Source: Bacillota bacterium (GTDB lineage Bacteria > Bacillota > Clostridia > DSM-8532). From it: a stretch of DNA of 41,403 nucleotides. Shown in pieces: positions 1 through 8,902 of this stretch. The notes below the pieces were generated by a model. It saw only the letters and a list, made by a program, of their open reading frames with translations. It was not told where the DNA came from and ran no database searches. Location of the stretch: NCBI GenBank assembly GCA_023411795.1, contig JAEYOK010000019.1, forward strand, positions 1 through 41,403, in the 5' to 3' direction. Every line of letters begins with the position of its first letter. Positions within the stretch are counted from its first letter, which is position 1. The translations under genes and the position numbers were made by a program.

Positions 1-49
1 GTTGTGTCACACCTCAGGAGGTGACACAACCCCCGTCCCCTTGTCACCC
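1..49. repeat. Palindromic repeat R1 with GGGGACG core
   Basis: A perfect 10-bp inverted repeat, GTTGTGTCAC (1-10) and GTGACACAAC (21-30), has a 10-base loop. A second overlapping pairing joins GGTGACA (20-26) to TTGTCACC (42-49) around CCCCCGTCCCC. On the minus strand this reads GGTGACA arms around GGGGACGGGGG. The same plan, arms around a GGGGAC core, recurs at 2338, 20884 and 28665 with ATGAGTA-type arms. It may be a small non-autonomous mobile repeat; it may begin before the window. Confidence 0.6.
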
Positions 50-57
50 CTATCACC

Positions 58-86
58 TTGTTTAAGATGGGGAGCAATGATACAAT
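58..86 (+). promoter_or_regulatory. Candidate sigma-A promoter for the RluA-type gene
   Basis: TTGTTT at 58-63 and TACAAT at 81-86 are separated by 17 bases. Transcription would begin near 93, leaving a leader of about 28 bases with GGAAGG ahead of the start codon at 121. Assigned by consensus match only. Confidence 0.45.
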
Positions 87-120
87 TATGTCATAAAACT
101 GAAGCGGAAGGCCTTATACA

Positions 121-789
121 ATGGCAATTGAGATTCTTTACGAAGACAATCATATACTTGTCGTGGTTAAACCGCCGGATATCCCTGTTCAAGGTGATAT
201 TACCGGTGTCTCGGATTTGCTTAATATCCTGAAATACGAGCTTAAAGAACGTTATAATAAACCTGGGAATGTTTTTCTGGGGCTTGTACATAGACTTGAC
301 CGGCCGGTTGGAGGAGCAATGGTTTTTGCCAAGACATCTAAGGCGGCTTCAAGGCTCTCTGAACAGATTCGCAAGCATGAAATGGAGAAGATATACCTTT
401 GTGTGGCACAAGGCAATCCGGAGACCGTAAAGGGGCGTCTGACAGATTTCCTTCTTAAGGACACACAGACCAATGTGGTCAGTGTTGTAGAAGCTGGCAC
501 ACCACAAGCAAAGGAAGCAATTTTAGATTATGAGGTAATTGCCCATAAACAAGACCTAAGCTTAATAAAAGTAAATTTATTGACAGGAAGAAGCCATCAG
601 ATACGAGTACAGATGGCAAATATCAAAACACCGCTATTTGGGGATTCAAAATATGGTTACCTGGGGGATAAGGCCCATAAACTGGCTTTGTGGTCCCATC
701 AGATATGTATAGAACACCCCACAAAAAAGGAGAAGATGCACTTTACATCCTCTCCACCTAATCAATATCCATGGAATCTATTTACTTAA
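121..789 (+). CDS. RluA-family RNA pseudouridine synthase
   Basis: Likely converts specific uridines of rRNA or tRNA to pseudouridine in the cytoplasm. The protein has 222 residues and carries the RluA-family catalytic block HRLDRPVGGAMVFAKT near residues 57-72; the Asp of HRLD is the family nucleophile. Further family signatures are the YLC segment near 92-94 and GRSHQIRVQMA near 156-166. There is no N-terminal S4 RNA-binding domain, so it belongs to the short stand-alone type (RluA/TruC/YqcB-like) and the target uridine cannot be predicted. GGAAGG lies about nine bases before ATG 121. The gene converges on the GyrI-like gene, and their 3' ends overlap by 8 bases. Family assignment is secure; substrate is open. 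Confidence 0.93.
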   Translation: MAIEILYEDNHILVVVKPPDIPVQGDITGVSDLLNILKYELKERYNKPGNVFLGLVHRLDRPVGGAMVFAKTSKAASRLSEQIRKHEMEKIYLCVAQGNPETVKGRLTDFLLKDTQTNVVSVVEAGTPQAKEAILDYEVIAHKQDLSLIKVNLLTGRSHQIRVQMANIKTPLFGDSKYGYLGDKAHKLALWSHQICIEHPTKKEKMHFTSSPPNQYPWNLFT

Positions 790-1240
790 TCGGAAATACT
801 ATCTTTGTCAGAAGCTCGCTGTCAGGGACTTCGCCGGGTGTATTGAAATAGTATTCATATGCTATACCAGTGGGGGTTAGCCCTTTTTCATTTAACCAGG
901 CATTTATGGCATCATAAGCCGCTGCTACTCCGGAATAGGGACCTTTGTACATACCTTCCACATATCTACCCTCAGGAATCTCACTCGCTTTTATGACTCC
1001 ACGTCCTTCAATGGGATTGGACACAGGGAATCCTATTTCTATATCCAGATTCTCCATATCCATATTGTAGTACGCCGTAAACGGAGCCTCTTTCGGTTGT
1101 TCTCCCATCTCCTGCATGTACGCGGCAATCATTCCATATGCGCTGCCAATCTCTTCAGGCAATTTGCTCGCTGATGTTATTTTACGAATTGATAAAACTG
1201 GCTGTGACTTTTGCTGCTTCAAAGTAATTTGATAATCCAT
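782..1240 (-). CDS. GyrI-like / AraC effector-binding-domain protein
   Basis: A stand-alone small-molecule-binding domain of the GyrI/SOUL-like type, about 152 residues from my start. Family-type features are the opening MDYQITLKQQKSQPVLSIR, the central EIGFPVSNP strand, the GRYVEGMYKGPYSGVAAAY segment and the closing KIVFPIK strand. Such domains bind drugs or other ligands alone or fused to regulators. It lies directly behind a WYL regulator on the same strand, so it may sense a ligand for it. I chose ATG 1238-1240 because GAGGAGG stands 8 bases before it. An upstream in-frame ATG at 1303 overlaps the WYL stop (ATGA) and would add 21 residues; its codon lies in a hairpin. Confidence 0.82.
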   Translation of the reverse strand: MDYQITLKQQKSQPVLSIRKITSASKLPEEIGSAYGMIAAYMQEMGEQPKEAPFTAYYNMDMENLDIEIGFPVSNPIEGRGVIKASEIPEGRYVEGMYKGPYSGVAAAYDAINAWLNEKGLTPTGIAYEYYFNTPGEVPDSELLTKIVFPIK

Positions 1241-1284
1241 CTTCTTGGCCTCCTCAAGCTTTTTCTCAAGTATATCAGCCAATA

Positions 1285-1304
1285 CATGACATCTGTATGT
1301 CATG
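1285..1304. repeat. 8-bp inverted repeat at the WYL/GyrI junction
   Basis: CATGACAT and ATGTCATG pair across a CTGT loop. The repeat covers the WYL stop codon and the upstream candidate start of the next gene. In mRNA it would hide that start codon; as DNA it could be an operator. Confidence 0.5.
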
Positions 1305-2244
1305 GTTCTGATGAAGAATATTTTTCATATATATTTCTTGCTATATCAGCCAGTATTTTGCGGATATGGGGAGGGCTAATAACCTCTACCCCGATTCCGA
1401 AGCTTAAAATAAAGCCATATAGCCAATAACCTTCAGGTACTTCCATCTTTAATAGGAGTTTTCCATCATCCATTTTTTCAAGGCTGTTACCAAAAAGATC
1501 CAAAGCCACATTTTCCATTTCCTCATCAAATAGAAGCTGTAGCGAAATCTGTGAGCCCATGTCTTTCCATTCCATGTCAAAGCTTAAGCTGTCAGGTTCA
1601 AGATTTCTAGGCTCGAAATAAGAGTCTGTTATTGTCAGTCCCCTAATTCTTGCTAATTTAAATACCCTGAAATCCTGCCTTATTTGGCACCAGGCATACA
1701 AATACCAATTATGTCCCTTAAGTACCAGTGAATATGGTTCTACGGTACGGGCAGTTTTGTTGGAACTAAAATCTATGTAGTCAAATTGTATTAAATAATG
1801 ATTTTCTATAGCCTTTTTTATAATGGAAATGCTTTCTTTAAGATCTTTGCTCGAGCCCCAGGGGAGGAAATCTATTATCAACTGCTTAACTTTTGAGTCC
1901 ATGTTTTCAAGCTGTTTTGTCGGAATTATGTTCCTTAGCTTTTCTGTTAGAATCTCATATTTTTTATCCTGAATCGTTGAAGAAATCCCTTTTAAGGTTG
2001 AAACAATAGTGGACATCTCATCCTCGGTAAGAACGCTTTTATCCAGCCGGTAGCCTTCTGCGATGCCTATTCCGCCGTTTACTCCCTGATATGTGACAAT
2101 AGGGATACCGGCAAGGTTTATTGCCTCAATATCTCTGTGTATTGTACGGACTGAAACCTCAAATAGCTCAGCCAGTTCTCTGGCTTGTACTCTTTCTTTT
2201 CTCAGAAGCAGCACAAGTATTGAAACAAGCCTGTCAAGCTTCAT
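1300..2244 (-). CDS. WYL-domain transcriptional regulator (HTH_11 / YafY type)
   Basis: A DNA-binding regulator of about 314 residues. An N-terminal winged helix-turn-helix (MKLDRLVSILVLLLRKERVQ, then AELFEVSVRTIHRDIEAI) is followed by a linker and a WYL domain containing HNWYLYAWCQIRQDFRVFKL; the C-terminal part is a WCX-like extension. WYL domains are thought to bind ligands such as nucleotides or ssDNA, but the ligand here is unknown. GAGGTG lies 7 bases before ATG 2242-2244, so I reject the seven-codon-longer ATG upstream. The next gene, a GyrI-like ligand binder, is tightly coupled. A 15-bp perfect inverted repeat lies just upstream (2271-2303) and may be its own operator. Confidence 0.9.
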   Translation of the reverse strand: MKLDRLVSILVLLLRKERVQARELAELFEVSVRTIHRDIEAINLAGIPIVTYQGVNGGIGIAEGYRLDKSVLTEDEMSTIVSTLKGISSTIQDKKYEILTEKLRNIIPTKQLENMDSKVKQLIIDFLPWGSSKDLKESISIIKKAIENHYLIQFDYIDFSSNKTARTVEPYSLVLKGHNWYLYAWCQIRQDFRVFKLARIRGLTITDSYFEPRNLEPDSLSFDMEWKDMGSQISLQLLFDEEMENVALDLFGNSLEKMDDGKLLLKMEVPEGYWLYGFILSFGIGVEVISPPHIRKILADIARNIYEKYSSSEP

Positions 2245-2270
2245 AAATAAGCACCTCGTCGCCATATGAA

Positions 2271-2303
2271 AATAGTCTTAAAATCAGAGATTTTAAGACT
2301 ATT
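2271..2303. promoter_or_regulatory. 15-bp perfect inverted repeat upstream of the WYL regulator
   Basis: AATAGTCTTAAAATC (2271-2285) and GATTTTAAGACTATT (2289-2303) pair perfectly across a 3-base loop. It sits 27 bases ahead of the WYL start and about 90 bases behind the macroglobulin stop. It could be an AT-rich terminator for the macroglobulin gene or an autoregulatory operator. The symmetry is certain; the role is not. Confidence 0.6.
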
Positions 2304-2337
2304 TTACACATATTTCTGCAAAAACAAAAGATATAAT

Positions 2338-2394
2338 GGGACGTTGACTTTTACTCATCTAAAATGAGTAAAAGTCAACGTCCCCGCTACTCAT
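2338..2394. repeat. Palindromic repeat R2, 21-bp perfect arms, ATGAGTA type
   Basis: The 21-base arms at 2338-2358 and 2364-2384 are exact reverse complements with a 5-base loop. A third arm, TACTCAT, follows at 2388-2394, so the minus strand contains ATGAGTA, then GGGGACG, then TACTCAT. This matches the plan of R4 at 28665. The TGA stop of the macroglobulin gene lies inside the last arm. Confidence 0.75.
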
Positions 2395-5300
2395 TTCTCA
2401 ATTATTATTTTGGTGCTATCAATGGTAACGACGCTGGATTTGACAATAGAACCTTGGGCGATTGTACCTTCGGCGACATATTCTCCGGGGCTGGCGACTC
2501 TTGCGTAGTAGACCAGCGGCTTAGGAGGATTGCCCTTATCATACTTTCCGACCACGAAGGTTACCTTTTGCCCGTCAAACTGGCGGTACCAGCAACCGAA
2601 GGAATCTCTGAACCCATAACTCCAAGGATTATTCAATGGTTTTAATCCCGCAGGAGCATAGTCACTTATTTCATAGGTGTTGTCCATAGCGGTTTTGTCA
2701 ATTGTGTACGTGATTACGACCTTCACTAAATCGTTGGCAGCAAAAGTGGTCTTTTCTTCACCTGTAGCTGCATCATAGTATTTTCGATTTAGAGTAAGAC
2801 CGGTATCATTTTTAACGCTATCGGTATAGGAACCGGTAAACAGTGACAATACAGAAACATCACCCGTAACCTTGGTTATCTTCATATTACCGATATTTAT
2901 TGACGGAACCTTCACTACCTCGGTGTATCCGTCCTCGAGCTTGGCAGAATAGGTTTTTCCGTTCATGGCATATTCTATGGAAGCCTTGGTATCAGGAAGT
3001 ATTTCAGCCATCTCTGACAAATATAATACCTTTTCAACTCCGATATACTGTGTTTTGGAGTAGTTGTTCTGTACATACGCAAAGAGCTTTGAAGAATCTG
3101 GGTTATTTATTCTTGCTGCAAAAGCGGCTACCAGAGCTGTCTGTTTATATGAGGCATCGGTATCGTTCTTCTTAATTTTAACCCGGATATAAGGATCTTG
3201 GCGCTCCAGCTCAGGAGCAATTCTGCCCTGATAGATCTCGTTTGCCTTTGTAAGGTCACCTAAAGCTTCGTATGCCATGCCCAGATAGATGTATTCTTCA
3301 AGGGTTAAGTTTTCCACCTGAGCGGCTCTGTTAAGATCCAGAAGAACAGGCTCGGAAAGCTCGGCAAGGCCAAACAGTGCGGCAGCCTGAACACCCTTAT
3401 CTGACATTACAGCATTGTAGAAGTACATCTTTAATGCCGTTGTATCCATGACATCCTTCAAAAGAGGTGTAATAAGAGCAGTAAGATTCATATCACTTCC
3501 GGCGTAAGGAAGAATTCCGTAACCACCGTCATCGTTTTTATACTCTGCCGGATCAACTTCGATAGAATCTATATAATATTCGCTGTTTTTAATAAGTTCC
3601 TTCAAAAGCGTTCTGGCGTAATTTGCTACGAGCCTCTGATCAAGGCGCTTTCCATAATCCCATGAAAGGCTGTGTAAATAGTTAATCAAACTACCGCGCC
3701 CTGCGTCGGTGAAAATCAAGGTGGTTAAGCCGCTCTTTCCGGCCTCAAGCTTCATACCGGCTATAACCTTGTTCTGTTTAACTGTCTCAATAGTTCTGTA
3801 AGAGGGATAAACAGTAATTGTACGGCTTAGCGCATCAGTATTTCCAGACTCGGATTTGGCCGTCATAACTACTGTAAATGTCCCCTCGGTAAGAGTTGGA
3901 AGAGGCAGGTTAACTCGCTCATATACTTTACCTTGAGCAGTTTGCTTATAATCCGGAAGCTCTTTTATTGTAAGCTCAAAGTTTACAGTTTCATTCTCGT
4001 CGAGACCGTCTCCATATGCTGTTAAACCAACATAAGGCTTGTCGCCGACCAGATAATCAAGGCTTAATGCGTCATTAATAAAGAAGGGCATTGTTACCTT
4101 GGTAGATTGGATCTCGGAGCCTGCAAATAAGTCTACTGAAACAGCAGCAGCGGCTAGGCTAAAGGATGTAACGTTATCGGGTAACTTAAAGGTATAGGAA
4201 CCTAATCCGGTAGGGCTTAAGGTTAACGTTTTAAACAGAGCCGTATCCTTAAATTCTGAACGGACGGTAACGCTGCTTCCATTATCCATTTCGGAGGCAG
4301 GTGCGGCTGTTGGCGCTTCTACCATAGATTCCTGTGCTACCATATCATATTTAACGGTTGCATTATTCGCTCCACCTAATGCTCCGTAAGTAGCTCTTAC
4401 ACCTTCATCACGAGTACTTGCCGAGCTAATTATTCCATCGCCCATCCAACTGTATAGATGAGCAAGAGGGTCTATATACTGGCCCGAAAGCTTCAGTAAG
4501 GCTTCGTCTACCAGCGAAATATTGACCTTTGCACCGGCTACGGGGTTCCCGTCGATATCCTTTGCCTCGAGACTAATTGTCATATTATCGCCAGGCTTGT
4601 AGGATTCTTTATCGGTTTTAATTATTAGATTAATCTTCTTTTCACTGTAATCATATGCAATTGATTTATTAGTCTTTATATAGGTGCTTCCGTTAAAGGC
4701 TATTGCGTATAGTGAGAAGTTAGGGGCATAGCTCTCCGGGAAGAACATACTCAGAGACGGTTGATCCTTTACTATATATTTCTGAATACCGTTTCTTGCC
4801 TCTACAAAAAGTGTGGGCATATTCTTAAGAGCTTCCTCTTTGTTGTTTATAATCTGTGCATTGACGGTTTCATCAGCCTTGTAGGATTCCTTGTCAGACT
4901 TAAGATAGAAGTATTCATTATATTGAGGATACATTTTGTCCATGGAGCCCTTGTAAATCCAAACACTGCTCTTCATATTGCGGTTGCCACCGTCTATAGC
5001 TGTGACCTCAGCAGTATAATAACCTTCGTCACTTGCAGAAACCGGGAATTCATACCGAATAGTGCCGTCGCTTGAAGTTGTTACAGTAGCCGAACCCACA
5101 GAAGTTCTCTTCTCACGGTATTCATAGGTCTTTCTGACAACCTTGTTAATAGGATCATATTCATCGCCGGTCTCAATCTTTTCCCAGGTCTGATGAACAA
5201 TATTCAGGTTGAGCCTTTGACCTGAAACAGGTGATCCCAAGTAATTATCATTTGTATTGTCATCATCATTTAAAGTATCAAGCACTACTTTGTTTACGGT

Positions 5301-7388
5301 GAGGTCTATTATAACTTTGTTATCCTTAATCTCGCCCTTAGACTGTATGTTTATGTCGTTGGCGAAGACTCTGTAATTATAGTATTCACTGATTTCCCCG
5401 GTTTCAGGGAATTGAGCGCTTACGCTTATGCCGGCATAATTTTCTCCCTGCATATTGGAATAGTACTTAGGTGTGTGCTTAACCTCAAGGTTACCGTTTT
5501 TATCTGTGACACCATGCCCGTTATAACTGTCGTTATATCCATTTACATAATAGTTTAGGGGAACATTTGCAACAGGAGTTCCGTCAAAGAAGGTTGCTTT
5601 TATTGTGAAAGTAATTTCTTCATCAACAAATACGGCGTTTTTATCAGAAACGATATCAATCTTGTATTGAGGCTTAATATAGTTTTCTACGCTAAAATAG
5701 CTGCTTGAAATAACCTCGTCTCCATCCTTAACGGTTATGGTATAGGAACCTGGGTCAAGAGCCGGGAGCTTAATGCTTCCTTCGTAGAATCCGCCCTCAG
5801 TCTTAAGATTGATTATTTCCAACGGATTAGAGAGGAATGGTAAAAAGCGTCCCATAATATCAGATCTCATTGGGTAATAGTAACCGCCGTTTGATAGCTC
5901 AACAGTGATATCCTTGGGGAATGAGCCATCGATTCGGCTCTTTATAAAGCCCCAGAACTCAACTGTATCGCTGGGCTTATAGAGCGTCCGGTCTGTCTGA
6001 ATGTAGCGCCAGTTGAGGCTACCTTCATCAAAATAATTATAGGAATAATCGCTGTCATAGGAATAGCCTCTGTTTATAAGGCTTACCTTGCCATCGATGG
6101 TTGTTACTCTGTAAAGGTCTTGTGTCATATTATAACCGTTTCCGGTTTTTTCAACATTGGGAAGCTTAACCAGGCCAGAAACATCAGTCAAATGCCCCTT
6201 GCCGGCAATATAATCAAAGATTTCAGCGCCCTTGACTGGTGACTTGGTTTTCAAGTCGTTGAGCCAGAAGAGTGTGCTATCTTTATCAGCTATTGTGTAG
6301 GCCGTTATATCTGAAATCTGGAGAAAGGCCTGTGCAGATAGCTCATCTGTGGATAACTCTACTAAATAGTATCCATGCTCCAGAGCTTTTGGGAACATCA
6401 TGTATTTTTGCTGCCATTTCTGGAGATTAAAGCTCTGCTTGAATTCAAGAACCTCATCCAGCTTAGATGTGTCAATTCTATTTTTACTTGACGCATAAGA
6501 AGCCCAGAAAGGAGCTTCTTCCTTTTTCCTTATGGCCTTGATAAAATCGTCAATAGTACTAAATCTATAAAGCTTAAGTGTCACATCAACCGAATCCATA
6601 CTATCCCTCATATATAAATCAAAGGCAATGGCAGGAGTTTCGGAAGTGCCGTACTCATTCCAGTTGTTACTTATATAAAGATCGCCCTTATATGGGTCTG
6701 CAGTGCTGTTTTCATCAGGAGAAGTCTCGAAGGAGAAGACATAATCTTCGGCAAGGGATGCTGAACCGTCTTTCGCCGAAAGCCCCTTCTTAATTGTTAC
6801 TGTATATAGAGTACCTGCTTTAAGCTCCTTTGGGATAAAGACGGTGGTGTACCCGTTGGTTTCAAAACGGCCCTCAACCTTGGGGCTGATTTCGAAATAT
6901 TTTGAAATATTTTTAACGTCAGGGTATGAAAAATATAGTTCGATGCCCGTATCCACAGGAACATATGAAGTCATGTTTTCAGGCAGACTGCCCAGAACGG
7001 TAAAGTCACGTTTTGTCTGAAACGCAAAGCTTACAGTATTTCCGCTTTGTGTCTTGATATCTATAAAATATACCTTATTTTGAACAAGGGGAGCCGAGGG
7101 CTTAAGAATGAACTTACCATCAGCGGCGGGAGTAACAGTAAACAACTCACCTCCACGCATAGAAACATTCTTTTGTACAAAATCCTTAGTAATTTCAGAT
7201 TGTGAACTTAATATAAAACTTGCATCTAAAGGGATACCGGTATCGTCCTCCTTATCAGGGACAATGGAAAATCCGCTTTTGTATGTGTCAGCCGAAGCTG
7301 TTATGGTCGGTACCAGTGGGTTTGCAAACCACATGACCGAAACACAGAGTACAAGAACCAAAAAAATCGCCATAATTCTCTTCCACAT
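2391..7388 (-). CDS. Secreted alpha-2-macroglobulin-family protein lacking the thioester motif
   Basis: A giant extracellular protein of 1,665 residues. The start at 7388 follows AAGGAGG and opens a signal peptide (MWKRIMAIFLVLVLCVSVMW) with likely cleavage after ASA. Ig-like Big_5-type domains follow (about residues 35-225), then macroglobulin domains (TDRTLYKPSDTVEFWGF near 465), a bait-like variable region rich in acidic and small residues near 1010-1040, and the helical thioester-domain region. Where thioester macroglobulins have CxEQ, this protein reads DYGKRLDQRLV (codons near 3650), so covalent trapping is unlikely, as in YfaS-like proteins. Its role may be protease inhibition or envelope defence. 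No pbpC-type partner lies nearby. The stop codon lies inside repeat R2. Confidence 0.88.
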   Translation of the reverse strand: MWKRIMAIFLVLVLCVSVMWFANPLVPTITASADTYKSGFSIVPDKEDDTGIPLDASFILSSQSEITKDFVQKNVSMRGGELFTVTPAADGKFILKPSAPLVQNKVYFIDIKTQSGNTVSFAFQTKRDFTVLGSLPENMTSYVPVDTGIELYFSYPDVKNISKYFEISPKVEGRFETNGYTTVFIPKELKAGTLYTVTIKKGLSAKDGSASLAEDYVFSFETSPDENSTADPYKGDLYISNNWNEYGTSETPAIAFDLYMRDSMDSVDVTLKLYRFSTIDDFIKAIRKKEEAPFWASYASSKNRIDTSKLDEVLEFKQSFNLQKWQQKYMMFPKALEHGYYLVELSTDELSAQAFLQISDITAYTIADKDSTLFWLNDLKTKSPVKGAEIFDYIAGKGHLTDVSGLVKLPNVEKTGNGYNMTQDLYRVTTIDGKVSLINRGYSYDSDYSYNYFDEGSLNWRYIQTDRTLYKPSDTVEFWGFIKSRIDGSFPKDITVELSNGGYYYPMRSDIMGRFLPFLSNPLEIINLKTEGGFYEGSIKLPALDPGSYTITVKDGDEVISSSYFSVENYIKPQYKIDIVSDKNAVFVDEEITFTIKATFFDGTPVANVPLNYYVNGYNDSYNGHGVTDKNGNLEVKHTPKYYSNMQGENYAGISVSAQFPETGEISEYYNYRVFANDINIQSKGEIKDNKVIIDLTVNKVVLDTLNDDDNTNDNYLGSPVSGQRLNLNIVHQTWEKIETGDEYDPINKVVRKTYEYREKRTSVGSATVTTSSDGTIRYEFPVSASDEGYYTAEVTAIDGGNRNMKSSVWIYKGSMDKMYPQYNEYFYLKSDKESYKADETVNAQIINNKEEALKNMPTLFVEARNGIQKYIVKDQPSLSMFFPESYAPNFSLYAIAFNGSTYIKTNKSIAYDYSEKKINLIIKTDKESYKPGDNMTISLEAKDIDGNPVAGAKVNISLVDEALLKLSGQYIDPLAHLYSWMGDGIISSASTRDEGVRATYGALGGANNATVKYDMVAQESMVEAPTAAPASEMDNGSSVTVRSEFKDTALFKTLTLSPTGLGSYTFKLPDNVTSFSLAAAAVSVDLFAGSEIQSTKVTMPFFINDALSLDYLVGDKPYVGLTAYGDGLDENETVNFELTIKELPDYKQTAQGKVYERVNLPLPTLTEGTFTVVMTAKSESGNTDALSRTITVYPSYRTIETVKQNKVIAGMKLEAGKSGLTTLIFTDAGRGSLINYLHSLSWDYGKRLDQRLVANYARTLLKELIKNSEYYIDSIEVDPAEYKNDDGGYGILPYAGSDMNLTALITPLLKDVMDTTALKMYFYNAVMSDKGVQAAALFGLAELSEPVLLDLNRAAQVENLTLEEYIYLGMAYEALGDLTKANEIYQGRIAPELERQDPYIRVKIKKNDTDASYKQTALVAAFAARINNPDSSKLFAYVQNNYSKTQYIGVEKVLYLSEMAEILPDTKASIEYAMNGKTYSAKLEDGYTEVVKVPSINIGNMKITKVTGDVSVLSLFTGSYTDSVKNDTGLTLNRKYYDAATGEEKTTFAANDLVKVVITYTIDKTAMDNTYEISDYAPAGLKPLNNPWSYGFRDSFGCWYRQFDGQKVTFVVGKYDKGNPPKPLVYYARVASPGEYVAEGTIAQGSIVKSSVVTIDSTKIIIEK

Positions 7389-7570
7389 AAATATTACCTC
7401 CTTGGTATATGCCAAAAAAGAGTTTTCACACAATTAGACGGATATAAATAAGTATGGTTTACTTCTATTCTATATTTTTCTTGTATAATAATCATCCATA
7501 ATAATAAAATACTGGACAAATATCTAACGAAGTTATAAATTAATAGAAAAATAGCATTGCGGGGTTATTT

Positions 7571-8713
7571 ATGATTATCGGTGTACCTAAAGAGATTAAA
7601 AACAATGAATTCAGAGTAGGACTTACACCTGCCGGAGTCTTGGCCTTAAAAAAAGCAAATCATAAGATTATAGTTGAAAAAGGCGCAGGCGTCGGAAGCG
7701 GTATAAGTGATGAAGCCTACACCAAGGCGGGTGCGGATATAATTGAATCGGCAGGAGAAGTTTATCAAAAAGCAGGTTTGATAGTAAAGGTTAAGGAGCC
7801 AATCGAGGAGGAATATAATCTATTAAAACCGGGTTCTGCAATTTTTACATATTTGCATCTTGCGCCGGATACTAGGCTTACCAAAGTGCTCTTGGAAAAA
7901 GAAATAACCGGTATTGCCTATGAAACGGTACAATTACAAAACGGTTATCTTCCGTTGCTGGCACCTATGAGCGAGGTTGCCGGACGTATGTCTGTCCAGT
8001 TAGGAGCGAATCTTCTGCAGAAAAATAACGGCGGACTAGGAACATTACTGGGCGGAGTGCCCGGCGTACCCGGGGCTAATGTGGTTATCACAGGTGGGGG
8101 TATCGCAGGTTTTAATGCAGCCAGGATGGCAGTCGGGTTGGGAGCCCATGTAACTGTACTGGATATCCGCAAGGAGAGGCTTAATTTTATAGACGAAACT
8201 TTTAGCGGCCGTGTTTCCACCATGTTCAGTAATGAATTTAATCTGGATGAAATCCTTAAGGGGGCTGACCTTTTAATCAGTACAGTTTTAATACCCGGTG
8301 CCCGAGCTCCTAAAATCATAACTGAAGAAATGGTTAAAACTATGAAGCCCGGCTCAGTAATAGTTGACGTAGCTATAGACCAGGGAGGTTCTGTTGAGAC
8401 AATTAAGAACGCTACTACCCATGAAAACCCCACTTTTATTAATCATGGAGTAATACATTACGCAGTTGCAAACATTCCTGGAGCGGTTCCCAAAACATCT
8501 ACATACGCTCTTACAGGAGTCACCCTACCATATCTTCTTAAAATGACGGAAAAAGGCATTAAAGAAGCCATGCTGAAGGACTCATCCTTATTGTTGGGCC
8601 TCAATACCCATAATGGTTATTTAACTTGCAGAGGTGTAGCCGAAGCACAAGGGCTTGAGTATACCAATCCACAGGAGATTTTACAGTCAGCACCGGTAAC
8701 TGCAGAATACTAA
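7571..8713 (+). CDS. ald: Alanine dehydrogenase
   Basis: Catalyses reversible NAD-dependent deamination of L-alanine to pyruvate and ammonia. Its 380 residues match the family, which runs about 370-380. Key residues fall at the positions known from characterised enzymes: Arg15, Lys75 and His96 for substrate and Asp270 in VIVDVAIDQGG. The Rossmann motif is GGGIAGFNAARMA (175-187), with an acidic Asp198 after the second strand as expected for NAD. The start ATG at 7571 follows GCGGGG. It is transcribed alone, divergent from the macroglobulin gene, and ends at a strong hairpin terminator. I see no leader or riboswitch upstream. Confidence 0.97.
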   Translation: MIIGVPKEIKNNEFRVGLTPAGVLALKKANHKIIVEKGAGVGSGISDEAYTKAGADIIESAGEVYQKAGLIVKVKEPIEEEYNLLKPGSAIFTYLHLAPDTRLTKVLLEKEITGIAYETVQLQNGYLPLLAPMSEVAGRMSVQLGANLLQKNNGGLGTLLGGVPGVPGANVVITGGGIAGFNAARMAVGLGAHVTVLDIRKERLNFIDETFSGRVSTMFSNEFNLDEILKGADLLISTVLIPGARAPKIITEEMVKTMKPGSVIVDVAIDQGGSVETIKNATTHENPTFINHGVIHYAVANIPGAVPKTSTYALTGVTLPYLLKMTEKGIKEAMLKDSSLLLGLNTHNGYLTCRGVAEAQGLEYTNPQEILQSAPVTAEY

Positions 8714-8746
8714 ATACTAAGATAGTCTATGAAAAGAGGTATAAAG

Positions 8747-8774
8747 AAGAGCTCTGTGTTGCAGAGCTCTTTCT
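8747..8774 (+). terminator. Rho-independent terminator of ald
   Basis: AAGAGCTCTG (8747-8756) pairs with CAGAGCTCTT (8762-8771) across a 5-base loop, followed by a short T-rich stretch. It lies 34 bases behind the ald stop. Confidence 0.8.
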
Positions 8775-8902
8775 GCTAATCTTTTTAGTGTTGATAAAAG
8801 GCTGACTGCTACAATTCGCAGCTAATTGGTTATTGTGTTCTATATTAGATTATTTGGGTATGATAATAGGTATTAGACTTTTTGAACGAAAGGATTCTTA
8901 TT

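Noticed and set aside
2364..2645. 93-codon plus-strand frame starting in repeat R2
   Set aside because: Its start is the repeat arm itself and the rest is antisense to the macroglobulin C-terminus.
7434..7570. Riboswitch or T-box in the leader of ald
   Set aside because: The 137-base divergent region shows no T-box signature, no long stem and no antiterminator structure that I can see.
7945..8433. 162-codon open frame on the minus strand inside ald
   Set aside because: It lies fully opposite a secure alanine dehydrogenase gene, has no ribosome site and no recognisable motif; it is a codon-usage shadow.
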